A DNA stretch of 64,000 nucleotides from Bosea sp. BIWAKO-01 (lineage in GTDB: Bacteria; Pseudomonadota; Alphaproteobacteria; Rhizobiales; Beijerinckiaceae). The position numbers and the translations under genes were made by a program. Positions within the stretch are counted from its first letter, which is position 1, and every line of letters begins with the position of its first letter. Shown here piece after piece: positions 16,381-25,656 of this stretch. The notes beneath the pieces were generated by a model. The model was not told the DNA's origin. It searched no databases and was given only the letters and a program-made list of their open reading frames with translations. The stretch lies in NCBI RefSeq assembly GCF_001748145.1, contig NZ_BCQA01000002.1, forward strand, positions 303,501-367,500, given 5' to 3'.

Positions 16381-18486
16381 ATGACGTCCCCATCCCTTGT
16401 TCGTACGGCGTTGGACGGCACCGTCGCAGTGCTCACTATCGGCAATCCTCCGGTCAACAGCCTCTCCTCCGCTGTGCGGCGCGACCTTACGGTCGCGCTG
16501 TCGCGCGCTGTCATCAACGGCGCCAGCGGTGTCGTCCTCATCGGCGACGGTGGACACTTCTCTGCTGGCGCCGATATCCAGGAGTTCGACAACGGGCTCG
16601 ATCCGACCGCGCCCGACCCGAATGATCTACACGCCGCGATCGAAGCTTCGCCGGTGCCGGTGGTGGCGGCCATTCGCGGCACGGCGCTCGGGGGCGGTCT
16701 CGAACTCGCTCTCGCCTGCCATGGCCGCGTCGCCACCCCGCAGGCCCGGATCGGCCTGCCCGAGGTGAAGCTCGGGCTGCTGCCGGGCGGCGGGGGAACA
16801 CAACGCCTGCCTCGCGTCGCGAAAGCGGTCGTCGCGGCAGGGATGATCGCGAGCGGACGCATCCTCGGCGCGGCGGACGCACAGGCGGCCGGGATCATCG
16901 ACCGCATCGGCGACGCCCCCGTGGCAGAGGCCATGATCCTGATCGAGAAACTCGGTTCGGCGCCCCTGACCGCCGCCTCCAGCCGGGCGCTCCCGCCCGA
17001 TTTCGCCGAGGCAATCGACGCCGCGCGCGCGGGCATCTCGGCCAAAAGCCCGCATGCGGAAGCATCGCGCACCGCGCTCGACGCCGTGGCACAGGCCGCG
17101 CGCCTCTCCTTCCCGGAAGCGCTCGCCGAGGAACGCCGGCTCTTCCTGAGCTTGATGGAAACGACGACCTCGCGTGCGTTGCGCCACCTCTTCTTCGCGG
17201 AGCGCGCCGCGGCCGGAACGCCCGGCATCGGCAAGGATACGCAGACACGCCCGGTCGAAACGGTCGGCGTCATCGGCGCCGGCACGATGGGCTCCGGTAT
17301 CGCCATGGTCTTCGCCAATACGGGTTTGCCGGTCACGCTGATCGAGCGCGATGCGGCGGGGCTGGAGCGGGGTCTCAAGCTTATCCGCGACGTCTACGAC
17401 CGCGCCGTCGCCAAAGGCGATCTCACCACTGAAACCGCGCAGGGCCGGCTGCAGCAGATCACCGGGAAGACGGAGATCGCGACGCTGTCCGGGGCCGATC
17501 TCGTCATTGAGGCCGCTTTCGAGGAGATGCAGGTCAAGCTCGCAATCTTCGCAGAGCTCGACAAGGTCGCGAAGCGTGGTGCGATTCTCGCCACCAACAC
17601 CTCGGCGCTGGATGTCGACGTCATCGCAGCCGCGACCTCGCGCCCGGCCGATGTTGTTGGGTTGCATTTCTTCAGCCCGGCCCATGTCATGCGGCTGCTC
17701 GAGATCGTGCGCGCCAGGCAAACCGCGCCGGACGTACTGGCGACGGTGATCCGGCTCGCCCGCAAGACCGGCAAGACGCCCGTGGTGGTGGGTGTCTGCG
17801 ATGGCTTCCTCGCCAACCGCCTGCTCTATCCCTATCTGCGGCAGGCTGATTTGATGCTGGAGGAGGGCGCGCTGCCGGAGCAGATCGATGGCGCTCTCAA
17901 TGCCTTCGGCCTGGCCATGGGCCCCTGTGCTATGCTCGACATGGCCGGGCAGGATGTGGCCTGGCATGTCCGCCAGCGCCAGCTCAAGGACTGGGACCCG
18001 GAGAGGCGCTATTCCCGCCTGGCCGACCTTCTGGTGGAGCAGGGGCGACTCGGTTCGAAGACGGGGGCGGGCTGGTATCGCTATTCCGGCCGGCAGAAGG
18101 AGGCCGATCCCACCGTCGAGGCAATGATCCTTCAGGAATCCGACCGGCTCGGCATCAGCCGGCGCGCCATCTCCGACGAGGAGATCGTCAAGCGGGCGCT
18201 CTATGCGATCGTCAACGAAGGCGCATTTGCGCTGGCCGACGGCACGGTGCAGCGCGCCTCCGACATCGATGTCGCCTATACGCAGGGCATGGGCTTCCCC
18301 GCCGCGCGAGGCGGTCCGATGTTCTGGGCAGATACGGTCGGGCTTGCGCCGATTTACGCGGATATCCTGTCGTTTGGAGCCGATGGCGATGCGAACTGGC
18401 GCCCCGCACCACTGCTGAAGGAACTGGCCGAGGGCGGCCGAAGCTTCGCCGATCATGATCGCGAGCGGCGTGCGGAGGCGGCATGA
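16381..18486 (+). CDS. Bifunctional enoyl-CoA hydratase/3-hydroxyacyl-CoA dehydrogenase
   Basis: A 701-residue fusion of the FadJ/peroxisomal type. Residues about 1-190 are a crotonase with GTALGGGLELALA and LPEVKLGLLPGGGGTQRLPR carrying both catalytic Glu residues. From about 294 the NAD-binding motif GVIGAGTMGSGIA opens the dehydrogenase, with LHFFSPAHVMRLLEIV containing its catalytic His and a duplicated helical C-terminus with FLANRLL. It hydrates enoyl-CoA and oxidises the product to 3-oxoacyl-CoA. A GTG at 16366 overlapping the previous stop is an alternative start. Its own stop overlaps the next ATG, so translation is coupled. Confidence 0.92.
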   Translation: MTSPSLVRTALDGTVAVLTIGNPPVNSLSSAVRRDLTVALSRAVINGASGVVLIGDGGHFSAGADIQEFDNGLDPTAPDPNDLHAAIEASPVPVVAAIRGTALGGGLELALACHGRVATPQARIGLPEVKLGLLPGGGGTQRLPRVAKAVVAAGMIASGRILGAADAQAAGIIDRIGDAPVAEAMILIEKLGSAPLTAASSRALPPDFAEAIDAARAGISAKSPHAEASRTALDAVAQAARLSFPEALAEERRLFLSLMETTTSRALRHLFFAERAAAGTPGIGKDTQTRPVETVGVIGAGTMGSGIAMVFANTGLPVTLIERDAAGLERGLKLIRDVYDRAVAKGDLTTETAQGRLQQITGKTEIATLSGADLVIEAAFEEMQVKLAIFAELDKVAKRGAILATNTSALDVDVIAAATSRPADVVGLHFFSPAHVMRLLEIVRARQTAPDVLATVIRLARKTGKTPVVVGVCDGFLANRLLYPYLRQADLMLEEGALPEQIDGALNAFGLAMGPCAMLDMAGQDVAWHVRQRQLKDWDPERRYSRLADLLVEQGRLGSKTGAGWYRYSGRQKEADPTVEAMILQESDRLGISRRAISDEEIVKRALYAIVNEGAFALADGTVQRASDIDVAYTQGMGFPAARGGPMFWADTVGLAPIYADILSFGADGDANWRPAPLLKELAEGGRSFADHDRERRAEAA

Positions 18487-20291
18487 GCTTTCTCGACGAA
18501 CGCGACCTATCGTTCTGGCTCTACGACTGGCTGGATGCCGAGCAACTGACCGGGAGGCCGCGCTTCGCCGAGCATTCGCGCGAGACCTTCAATGCCGTGC
18601 TCGACCTCAGCGCGAAGCTGGCCGCCTCTCATTTCGCGACCCATTACAAGAAATCGGATCGAATCGAGCCGGCTCTCGACGGTGAGACGGTGCATGTTCT
18701 GCCCGAAATCGGGCAGGCGCTGAAAGCGGCCGCGGATATGGGCCTTTTCGCTGCCGATTTCGACAGCAAGGTCGGCGGCCTGCAACTGCCAAAACTCGTG
18801 CAGACCGCCTCGATGGCGCATTTCATGGGGGCGAACATCGCGACGTCCGCCTATGTCATGCTGACCCAGGCGAATGCCCGGCTGATCTGCAATTTCGGTA
18901 CGCCGGCGCAGATCGATGCCTTCGCGCTGCCACAGATCGAGGGGCGCTGGTTCGGCACGATGTGCCTCTCCGAGCCACAGGCCGGCTCCTCGCTCGCCGA
19001 CATCACCACCCGTGCCGTCCCAGATGGCGAAGACGGGTTAGGCCCTCGCTATCGTCTCGCTGGCACCAAGATGTGGATCTCGGGCGGCGATCAGGACATC
19101 TCGGAGAACATCGTCCATCTCGTCCTGGCCAAGATCCCGGATGCTTCCGGTGCGCTTCTGCCCGGTGTCGGCGGCATTTCGCTCTTCATCGTGCCCAAGC
19201 AGCTGCCGGACGGCACCCGCAACGACATTGCCGTCGCCGGGCTCAACCACAAGATGGGTTATCGCGGCACCAGCAACTGCCTGCTCAATTTCGGCGAGGG
19301 CACGCGCCACCGTCCCAGTGGGGAGGCCGGCGCGATTGGCTACCGCGTCGGCGAGACCGGCAGCGGGCTCACCCAGATGTTCCAGATGATGAACGAGGCC
19401 CGTATTTCGGTCGGCCTCGGCGCCGCGGCGCTGGCGGCGCGCGGTTACCGCCAGTCCCTCATCTACGCACGTGAGCGGCCACAGGGCCGGCCGCTCGTCG
19501 CCAAGGACCCCACTGCGAAGCAACGGCCGATCGTCGAGCATCCCGATGTGAAGCGGATGCTTCTCGCCCAGAAGGCCTACGCCGAGGGGTCGCTGGCGCT
19601 GATCCTTTATTGCGCGCGGCTGATCGACCGGGAGGAAACGGGGCAGACCGACGATGAGCGAGTTCGCGCCGAAGCGCTGCTCGGCCTGTTGACACCCGTC
19701 GCGAAGAGCTGGCCGTCGGAGTTCGGCCTCGCCGCCAACGATCTCGCGATTCAGATCCATGGCGGCTACGGCTACACGCGCGACTTCGACGTCGAGCAGC
19801 TCTACCGCGACAACCGACTCAACCCGATCCACGAAGGCACGCACGGCATCCAGGCGATCGACCTGCTCGGTCGCAAGATCCTGCGGGATCGCGGACGGGC
19901 GCTTGCCCTGCTGGGCGAGGAGGTCGAGGCGACGATCGCGCGCGCCCGGCAGATATCGCGGCTGACCGATCTCGCCGGTTTGCTCGACGAAAGCTGGCAT
20001 GCGGTCGGCGAGACGGTTGAGGCATTGTCGGCGCTCGACGACCCGGCCGGGGCACTGCTTAACGCGTCGAACTTCCTGACCGGCTTCGGTCATGTTGTCG
20101 TCGGCTGGCTCTGGCTTGATCAGGCTTGCGCATTGCTCGCGAAAGGTGGCGAGCTGGATGCGTTCGCCCGCGGCAAGCTGCGGGCCTGCCGCTATCACTG
20201 TGAGGCCGAACTGCCGAAGGCGCGACAGAACCTCGCCTTCGTTGCGAGCCTGAACACCACCGCCGGGCTGGCGCCGCTGGATGAATTCTGA
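18483..20291 (+). CDS. Acyl-CoA dehydrogenase, long C-terminal form (DmdC/FadE5-like)
   Basis: A 602-residue acyl-CoA dehydrogenase, about 200 residues longer than the basic enzyme, as in DmdC and FadE5-type proteins with an extra C-terminal helical domain. Visible are MCLSEPQAGSSLADITT, KMWISGGDQDI, and IHGGYGYTRDFDVEQLYRDN followed by NPIHEGT, where the Glu is the catalytic base. It starts on the ATG overlapping the stop of the bifunctional enzyme (ATGA). Such long forms accept bulky or substituted acyl-CoAs, which suits a non-linear substrate. It ends the plus-strand unit. Confidence 0.92.
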   Translation: MSFLDERDLSFWLYDWLDAEQLTGRPRFAEHSRETFNAVLDLSAKLAASHFATHYKKSDRIEPALDGETVHVLPEIGQALKAAADMGLFAADFDSKVGGLQLPKLVQTASMAHFMGANIATSAYVMLTQANARLICNFGTPAQIDAFALPQIEGRWFGTMCLSEPQAGSSLADITTRAVPDGEDGLGPRYRLAGTKMWISGGDQDISENIVHLVLAKIPDASGALLPGVGGISLFIVPKQLPDGTRNDIAVAGLNHKMGYRGTSNCLLNFGEGTRHRPSGEAGAIGYRVGETGSGLTQMFQMMNEARISVGLGAAALAARGYRQSLIYARERPQGRPLVAKDPTAKQRPIVEHPDVKRMLLAQKAYAEGSLALILYCARLIDREETGQTDDERVRAEALLGLLTPVAKSWPSEFGLAANDLAIQIHGGYGYTRDFDVEQLYRDNRLNPIHEGTHGIQAIDLLGRKILRDRGRALALLGEEVEATIARARQISRLTDLAGLLDESWHAVGETVEALSALDDPAGALLNASNFLTGFGHVVVGWLWLDQACALLAKGGELDAFARGKLRACRYHCEAELPKARQNLAFVASLNTTAGLAPLDEF

Positions 20292-20332
20292 GGCACCGAC
20301 CCAACCGGCCGCGCGGACTGATCACATGCAAA

Positions 20333-20358
20333 AAGGCCGGAGCGGGAGCCCCGGCCTT
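20333..20358. terminator. Bidirectional hairpin terminator
   Basis: AAGGCCGG at 20333-20340 and CCGGCCTT at 20351-20358 form an 8-bp perfect stem with a 10-base loop, between the convergent ends of the dehydrogenase (20,291) and the substrate-binding protein (20,378). Flanking A residues on the left give a T-rich end for minus-strand transcripts. Confidence 0.7.
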
Positions 20359-20377
20359 CGCTTTCGCGGCCGAGAAC

Positions 20378-21556
20378 TTACTTGGCCTTGCAAACCACCT
20401 CAGGCGCCACATCGACCGCCGCGACCGTCGTCTTCACGACCGGACGCAACTCGCCATTGACCGTCTCGACGACGCCGAAATAGTTCGGCTTCAGCAACTG
20501 GCGGTCCTCGGCGCGCAGGACGAGCTTGCCCATGATCGTGTCGTAGGTCTTCCCCGGCAGCGCCTTGACGATGTCGTCCGTCTTGACGCTCTTTGCGTCT
20601 TTCACCGCCTGGAAGAGCACCTGGTAGCCGAGATAGGCCTCACCCTCGAAATTGGTCGGAGGCACCTTGTACTTGTCGTTCCAGGCCTTCACGAAGGCCT
20701 TGTTCTCCGGCGTGTCGAGCGTCGAGGAATAATTGATGATGCCGAAGACGCCCTTGGCGGAATCGCCCAGCGTCTTGACCGTGCCGTCAGTGGTGAAGCT
20801 GACGCCGGCGACGGTGATCGCGTCCGTCAGGCCAAACTGCTTCGACTGCTGGGCGAAATTGACGGCATCGCGCCCGGCGAGCACTACCCAGACGCCTTCG
20901 GCGCCGGCCTTCTTGATCTGCTCGATATAGGGCGCGAAATCGTTGGTGTTGGCCGGCGGGAAGAGCTCCGCGACCATGTTGCCGCCGGTTTCCTTTACGG
21001 CCTTCGAGAACAGCTCGGCCGAGCCGCGGCCCCAGGCGATGTCGATCGCGACCACCGCCCATTTCTTCTCTTTGCGCTCCTTGAGCCATGGCTTCACCGT
21101 CGCCGCATCCATGGCCGACTGGGTGTTGACACGGAAGACGCGCGGCGCACAGTTCGCGCCGGTCAATTCGTCGGCCTTGTTGACGACGGAGATGTAGAGC
21201 GAGCCCCAGCGCTGCATCAGCGGCGCGATGGCGAGCCCTTCGCCGGAGGCGATCATCCCGGTAATAACTGGATAGCCTTCCATCACGAGCTTCTCGACCT
21301 GCCGACGCGCGACGTCGGGCTTGGCCTCGGTGTCGTAGGACTTGAACTCGACCTTGTGGCCGTCCACACCGCCGGCCGCGTTCGCCTCGTCGATGGCGAA
21401 GCGGGTGGCGCGCATCACCTCCTCACCGAGCGAGGCATAGGTGCCGGACATGTCGGTCGCGACGCCGATCTTCAGCGGATCAGCGGCGAGCGCCGCGCCG
21501 GAAACCGAGAGCATGGCGCCGAGCGCGACGCCAGTCATCATCACTGCCTTGAACAT
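20378..21556 (-). CDS. ABC transporter substrate-binding protein, branched-chain amino acid type
   Basis: A 392-residue periplasmic receptor of the LivJ/LivK type. The signal peptide MFKAVMMTGVALGAMLSVSGA is cleaved after ALA, and the mature protein begins ADPLKIGVATDMSGTYASLGEE. The family fold is visible through DIAWGRGSAELFSKAVKETGG and GVFGIINYSSTL. GGAGGAACGAAGAA precedes the ATG at 21556. Members of this family in catabolic clusters commonly bind aromatic or alicyclic acids rather than amino acids. It is the last gene of the long minus-strand unit that starts at the thiolase and includes the rest of the importer. Confidence 0.92.
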   Translation of the reverse strand: MFKAVMMTGVALGAMLSVSGAALAADPLKIGVATDMSGTYASLGEEVMRATRFAIDEANAAGGVDGHKVEFKSYDTEAKPDVARRQVEKLVMEGYPVITGMIASGEGLAIAPLMQRWGSLYISVVNKADELTGANCAPRVFRVNTQSAMDAATVKPWLKERKEKKWAVVAIDIAWGRGSAELFSKAVKETGGNMVAELFPPANTNDFAPYIEQIKKAGAEGVWVVLAGRDAVNFAQQSKQFGLTDAITVAGVSFTTDGTVKTLGDSAKGVFGIINYSSTLDTPENKAFVKAWNDKYKVPPTNFEGEAYLGYQVLFQAVKDAKSVKTDDIVKALPGKTYDTIMGKLVLRAEDRQLLKPNYFGVVETVNGELRPVVKTTVAAVDVAPEVVCKAK

Positions 21557-21620
21557 TTCTTCGTTCCTCCCTGAGATTGGCCACTTTCGGCGTGGTTTGC
21601 CCGCTTCTGCGGCGGGCTGG

Positions 21621-22316
21621 TCAGATGGCGATATGCTTGTGGAAGTCCTCCGCCTCAATCTCGGCGAGCGAGCCTGAGGCGGCAACAGCTCCCTTCGACA
21701 AGACGTAGAAGCGCTCGGCGACACGCCGGATCAGCCCGACGCTCTGCTCGATCAGCAGGATGCCCATGCCCTCGTCGCCGAGCCTGACGAGCAAGTCGGC
21801 GAGCTCGTCGACAATGACGGGCGCCAGCCCCTCGCTCGGCTCGTCGAGGATGAGCAGATCCGGATTGGCCATCAACGCCCTGCCGATGGCGAGCATCTGC
21901 TGCTGCCCGCCTGAAAGCGCGAGACCGGGGCTGGCCTTGCGTTCCTCCAGGATGGGGAAGAGCGCCTTGACGCTCTCCAGCGTCCAGGGGCCACGCCGGC
22001 GTGTGGCTGTGCCGAGCAGAAGGTTTTCCTCGACCGTCAGGTTGCCGATGATGCCGCGCCCCTGTAGCACCACCGAGATGCCGTTCTTGGCTGCCGTGTA
22101 GCGGCGCAGATCGCGCACCTCTTCGCCGCGGATCTCGACATGGCCGCTCTCGATCCGGGTGACGCCGCAGAGTGTGTTGACCACCGTAGTCTTGCCAACA
22201 CCGTTGCGCCCGACGAGTGCAACGCGCTCGCCTGCGGCGATATCGAAGCTGACTCCGTTGAGGATGCGGGCCTGACCGTAGAGCGCGTGGACGTCATGAA
22301 AGGCGAGCAGAGTCAT
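21621..22316 (-). CDS. ABC transporter ATP-binding protein, LivF type
   Basis: A 231-residue ATPase subunit that energises the branched-chain-type importer. Walker A is GRNGVGKTT (about residues 38-46), the signature is LALSGGQQQMLAIGRAL and Walker B is LLILDEPSEGLAP. The ATG at 22316 overlaps the stop of LivG, indicating translational coupling. It forms a heterodimer with the LivG-type subunit under the two permeases. Confidence 0.93.
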   Translation of the reverse strand: MTLLAFHDVHALYGQARILNGVSFDIAAGERVALVGRNGVGKTTVVNTLCGVTRIESGHVEIRGEEVRDLRRYTAAKNGISVVLQGRGIIGNLTVEENLLLGTATRRRGPWTLESVKALFPILEERKASPGLALSGGQQQMLAIGRALMANPDLLILDEPSEGLAPVIVDELADLLVRLGDEGMGILLIEQSVGLIRRVAERFYVLSKGAVAASGSLAEIEAEDFHKHIAI

Positions 22317-23026
22317 CACGCCTCCGTCCCGAGATAGGCGGTGACAACGCGCTTGTCGGCCCTGATTTCCGCAACATTGCCTTCAGCGAGCGTCTCGCCG
22401 AGATGCAGCACGGTGATGCGGTCGCAGATCGAGAACACGACCTGCATGTCGTGCTCGACCAGCAAAACCGTGACGTTCCAGCGGCTGGCGAGGTCGCGCA
22501 GGATCGTCGCGAGCCCATGCGATTCCTCGACCGTCAGCCCGGCCGCCGGTTCGTCGAGCAGCAGCACGCTCGGGCGGCCCACGAGGGCGAGCGCGAGGTC
22601 GAGCCGTCGCTGGTCGCCATAGCTGATCTCGGCCGCCGGCATCCGCGCCAACGCGGTGAGGTTGAGTTCTTCCATCACCTCTTCGACGCCGACCTCGGCG
22701 ACAGCCCAGGAAGCGATGCGCAATTGCTGCTCGACGCTCAGCATCGGGAAGATGTTGGTGCGCTGGAACGAGCGCGCTAGCCCGAGCCTGCGCCGCTCCT
22801 GCGGTTTCAGCCGCGAGACATCCTGCCCGTCGAGCAGGACGCTGCCGGGCTGGCCGCGGACACGGCCGGAGAGCACGTCGATCAGCGTCGACTTGCCTGC
22901 GCCGTTGGGGCCGATCAGTCCACGGATCTCTCCGCGCCGCACCGTGATGTCAACGCCCTTGAGTGCCCGGAAGCCGCCGTAGCGGCGTTCGAGGCCGATG
23001 CCTTGGATCGCGATCGCTTCGCTCAT
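22316..23026 (-). CDS. ABC transporter ATP-binding protein, LivG type
   Basis: A 236-residue ATPase with Walker A GPNGAGKST (about 38-46), signature ISYGDQRRLDLALAL and Walker B VLLLDEPAAGLTVEE. The signature starts SYGDQ rather than SGGQ, which is normal for LivG proteins. It overlaps the LivM stop by four bases. It pairs with the LivF-type subunit for ATP-driven uptake of the cluster's substrate. Confidence 0.93.
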   Translation of the reverse strand: MSEAIAIQGIGLERRYGGFRALKGVDITVRRGEIRGLIGPNGAGKSTLIDVLSGRVRGQPGSVLLDGQDVSRLKPQERRRLGLARSFQRTNIFPMLSVEQQLRIASWAVAEVGVEEVMEELNLTALARMPAAEISYGDQRRLDLALALVGRPSVLLLDEPAAGLTVEESHGLATILRDLASRWNVTVLLVEHDMQVVFSICDRITVLHLGETLAEGNVAEIRADKRVVTAYLGTEA

Positions 23027-24027
23027 GGCTGCCTCCGCATCCGGAGCCAGCCGGCTTTCAGCAGGCCGACGATGCCCTGCGGCATGACGAGCGTGACTAT
23101 GACGAGCACGCCGCCGACGATCGCCGGCCAGTATTCGGCGAAACGCCCGGCGAAGTCCTTGAGAATGAAGAAGCAGACCGCACCGATTGCTGGGCCGAGG
23201 ATGAACTGCGCGCCGCCCACCACGGCCATGATCAGGGCGGAGCCCGACAGGCTCCAGTGGAACATCTGCGGGGCGATATAGCCGTTATAAGTCGCCTGAA
23301 GCAGGCCGGCGATGGCGGCGAGCAAGGCCGAGATCGCGTAGACGATCGCGGGCGGGATCGTGGTGTCGTGGCCGATGAAGCGGGCGCGCTCGGCATTATC
23401 GCGCACCGCAGCGGCGATCTGGCCCATCCGGCTGTTGGCGAAGAGGGCTAGCCCGAGCAGGGCCAGCACGAGAATGGTCCAGGCGACGACGACCATCACG
23501 GACGGATCCTGCAGCAAGCTTGAATCGAACCCGAAAATGCGCGCCGGCAGGTTGAATGACATGCCGTCGTCGCCCTTCGCCAGCTCACGCCAGCGAAAGG
23601 CGATCTCGTAGAAGGCCTGCCCCACGGCGAGCGTCAGCATGGCGTGGGCGACGCCGGTGATGCGGGCGAAGACGAGCCCGAGCAGGAAGGCGACCAGCGT
23701 CGGCAAGGCGAGCGCGGTCAGGAAGGCGAGTTCGGCCGCCATCAGCCCGCGCGCCACCAGCACGCCGAAGGCATAGCCGCCGAGCCCGAAGAAGGCGGCC
23801 TGGCCGAAGCTCACGCGCCCGTTCTGCAACACGAGGAAGCCGACACTAGTGGCGAGCAGCGCATCGAAGATCGCCTGCGTCGCCAGCGAAAGCATGAGCT
23901 GGGACGAGACCAGCCTGGGCGCGGCCACACCGAGCACAAGCGCCCCCACGGCAATCACAAGCAGGCCACGCGTTTTCGGCAGGAAGCTCGATGGGGCAGG
24001 AACACTGCCCTGGGACAGGGCCGTCAT
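23023..24027 (-). CDS. ABC transporter permease, LivM type
   Basis: A 334-residue inner-membrane permease with about ten hydrophobic segments, beginning near residue 20 (GLLVIAVGALVLGVAAPRL). The motif GRVSFGQAAFFGLGGYAFG is the LivM family hallmark, and RMGQIAAAVRDNAERARFIG is the coupling-helix region contacting the ATPases. It overlaps LivH by four bases (ATGA). Confidence 0.93.
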   Translation of the reverse strand: MTALSQGSVPAPSSFLPKTRGLLVIAVGALVLGVAAPRLVSSQLMLSLATQAIFDALLATSVGFLVLQNGRVSFGQAAFFGLGGYAFGVLVARGLMAAELAFLTALALPTLVAFLLGLVFARITGVAHAMLTLAVGQAFYEIAFRWRELAKGDDGMSFNLPARIFGFDSSLLQDPSVMVVVAWTILVLALLGLALFANSRMGQIAAAVRDNAERARFIGHDTTIPPAIVYAISALLAAIAGLLQATYNGYIAPQMFHWSLSGSALIMAVVGGAQFILGPAIGAVCFFILKDFAGRFAEYWPAIVGGVLVIVTLVMPQGIVGLLKAGWLRMRRQP

Positions 24028-24872
24028 GTCCGCGATCCCGCGAAGCCGGTGGGCCGCCAGATCAGGATACCGATCATCAGCAGGAAGGGCAGCATGGTCG
24101 CGGCCCAGGGCAGGTAGATCGCGCCGAGACTGTGGATCTGGCCGATCAGTAGCGCCGCGAAGAAGGCGCCTGCGAAGCTACCGAGGCCGCCGATCACCAC
24201 GACGATGAAGGAATCGATCAGGATGTAGTTGCCCATGGTCGGCGAGAGCGTCAGCAGCGGCCCGGCAACGACGCCGGAGAGCCCTGCGAGCGCCGTGCCG
24301 AGCCCGACCACGATAAGGCTCAGCCGGTCGACGTCGATGCCCTGGATCGAAGTGACGTGCGGATTGGTGCTGGCGGCGCGGACATAGAGACCCATCCGCG
24401 TGAAGCGCAGCCAGGCCGCGAGCCCGCCCGCAACGAGCAGGCTCACCGCGATGATGAAGAGCCGGTAGATCGGGAAAGGGGAACCCACGATCGTGACCGT
24501 GCCGTCGAGCAGCTTTGGAACGGGATAGCTCAGATACGCCTTGCCCCAGGTCACCGTGACCACGGTCTCGAGGATCAGCAGCAGCCCGAACGTGATCAGC
24601 ACCGTAACGATGTGGTCGTGCTTGCGCAGGCTGCGGAAGACCAGCACGTCGAGCACGCAGCCCACGGCTGCCATTGCCACCACCGAGACCAGCAGCCCGA
24701 GCCACCAGTGGCCGGCTGCGGCCAGTGTGAAGCCAATATAGGAGCCGAGCATGAAAAGCGCGCCATGCGCGAAGTTCACCACCTCGCGCAGGCCGAAGAT
24801 CAGCACGAGCCCGACGGCCAGCAGATAGAGCAGGCCGCCATAGACGATACCGTTGAGGAGCTGGATCGTCAT
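24024..24872 (-). CDS. ABC transporter permease, LivH type
   Basis: A 282-residue membrane permease that starts MTIQLLNGIVYGGLLYLLA and shows the LivH motif VVNFAHGALFMLGSYIG, several further hydrophobic helices and the coupling segment RFTRMGLYVRAASTNPH. It lies 3 nt downstream of the SDR gene at 24,876 and overlaps LivM. With LivM it forms the channel for the substrate bound by the receptor at 20,378. Confidence 0.93.
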   Translation of the reverse strand: MTIQLLNGIVYGGLLYLLAVGLVLIFGLREVVNFAHGALFMLGSYIGFTLAAAGHWWLGLLVSVVAMAAVGCVLDVLVFRSLRKHDHIVTVLITFGLLLILETVVTVTWGKAYLSYPVPKLLDGTVTIVGSPFPIYRLFIIAVSLLVAGGLAAWLRFTRMGLYVRAASTNPHVTSIQGIDVDRLSLIVVGLGTALAGLSGVVAGPLLTLSPTMGNYILIDSFIVVVIGGLGSFAGAFFAALLIGQIHSLGAIYLPWAATMLPFLLMIGILIWRPTGFAGSRT

Positions 24873-24875
24873 GCG

Positions 24876-25649
24876 CTATCCCGCCGTATAGCCGCCATCG
24901 ACATAGATGGTCTGGCCCGTGATGTAGGAGGCGGCGCGGGAGGCAAGGAAGACGATCAGCCCCGTCACGTCCTCGACCTCCCCGAGACGGCCGATGGCCG
25001 AGCGCTGCAGCACCTTGTCATAGAGCTGCGGTTGGGTGCGGATCAGCTCGCGATTGAGATCGGTGACGATGACGGTCGCGCCGATGGTATTGACGGTGAC
25101 GCCGTGCTTGCCGAGCTCGAAGGCCATCGCCGCGCCAAAATTCGCTAGTCCGGCCTTTGCGGCGCAATAGGCAGTGCGGTTCGCCATGCCCCGGCCCGAT
25201 AGGATCGAGCCCATGTTGAGGATGCGGCCATAGCTGCGCTCGCTCATCACGGGCGCGAAAGCGCGCGAGCAGAGAAAGGCGCCGGTCAGGCTGACGTCGA
25301 CGACGCTCTGCCAATCGGCCAGAGTGGTCTCGGCTAGCAGCTTTGGCGAGGTGACGCCAGCATTGTTGAACAGGATATCGGCGCGCCCGAAGGCAGCGAG
25401 CACGGCATCGCGCGCCGCCGCGACTGAGCTTTCGTCAGTGACGTCCGCCTCGACGATGAGCGCGCGGCGCCCCGCCGCCTCGATCGCCTGCGCCGTGCGC
25501 TCGAGCTTCTCCCGGTTGCGGCCCAGCACAGCGACATCAGCGCCGGCAGCCGCTAGCGCTTCGGCCGCGGCGGAGCCGATTCCGCCGCTGCCGCCGGTCA
25601 CCACCGCTGCGAGCCCGTCGAGACGGAATGGCTCGGAGTACGTCGCCAT
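24876..25649 (-). CDS. SDR-family oxidoreductase
   Basis: A 257-residue classical SDR. TGGSGGIGSAAAEAL binds the cofactor, followed by NNAGVTSPKL, NMGSILSG (catalytic Ser), AYCAAKAGL (Tyr, Lys) and GQTIYVDGGYTAG. The ATG at 25649 is chosen because GAGGTGGGC stands just upstream. It lies between another SDR and the importer genes, with gaps of 7 and 3 nt, so it belongs to the same operon. A 3-hydroxyacyl-CoA or ring-alcohol dehydrogenase role is likely; substrate unknown. Confidence 0.9.
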   Translation of the reverse strand: MATYSEPFRLDGLAAVVTGGSGGIGSAAAEALAAAGADVAVLGRNREKLERTAQAIEAAGRRALIVEADVTDESSVAAARDAVLAAFGRADILFNNAGVTSPKLLAETTLADWQSVVDVSLTGAFLCSRAFAPVMSERSYGRILNMGSILSGRGMANRTAYCAAKAGLANFGAAMAFELGKHGVTVNTIGATVIVTDLNRELIRTQPQLYDKVLQRSAIGRLGEVEDVTGLIVFLASRAASYITGQTIYVDGGYTAG

Positions 25650-25656
25650 GCCCACC

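Noticed and set aside
16233..18456. Long open frames antisense to the FadJ-like gene (381 and 609 codons)
   Set aside because: High-GC frame shadows of a well supported gene; Arg-rich composition and no domain.
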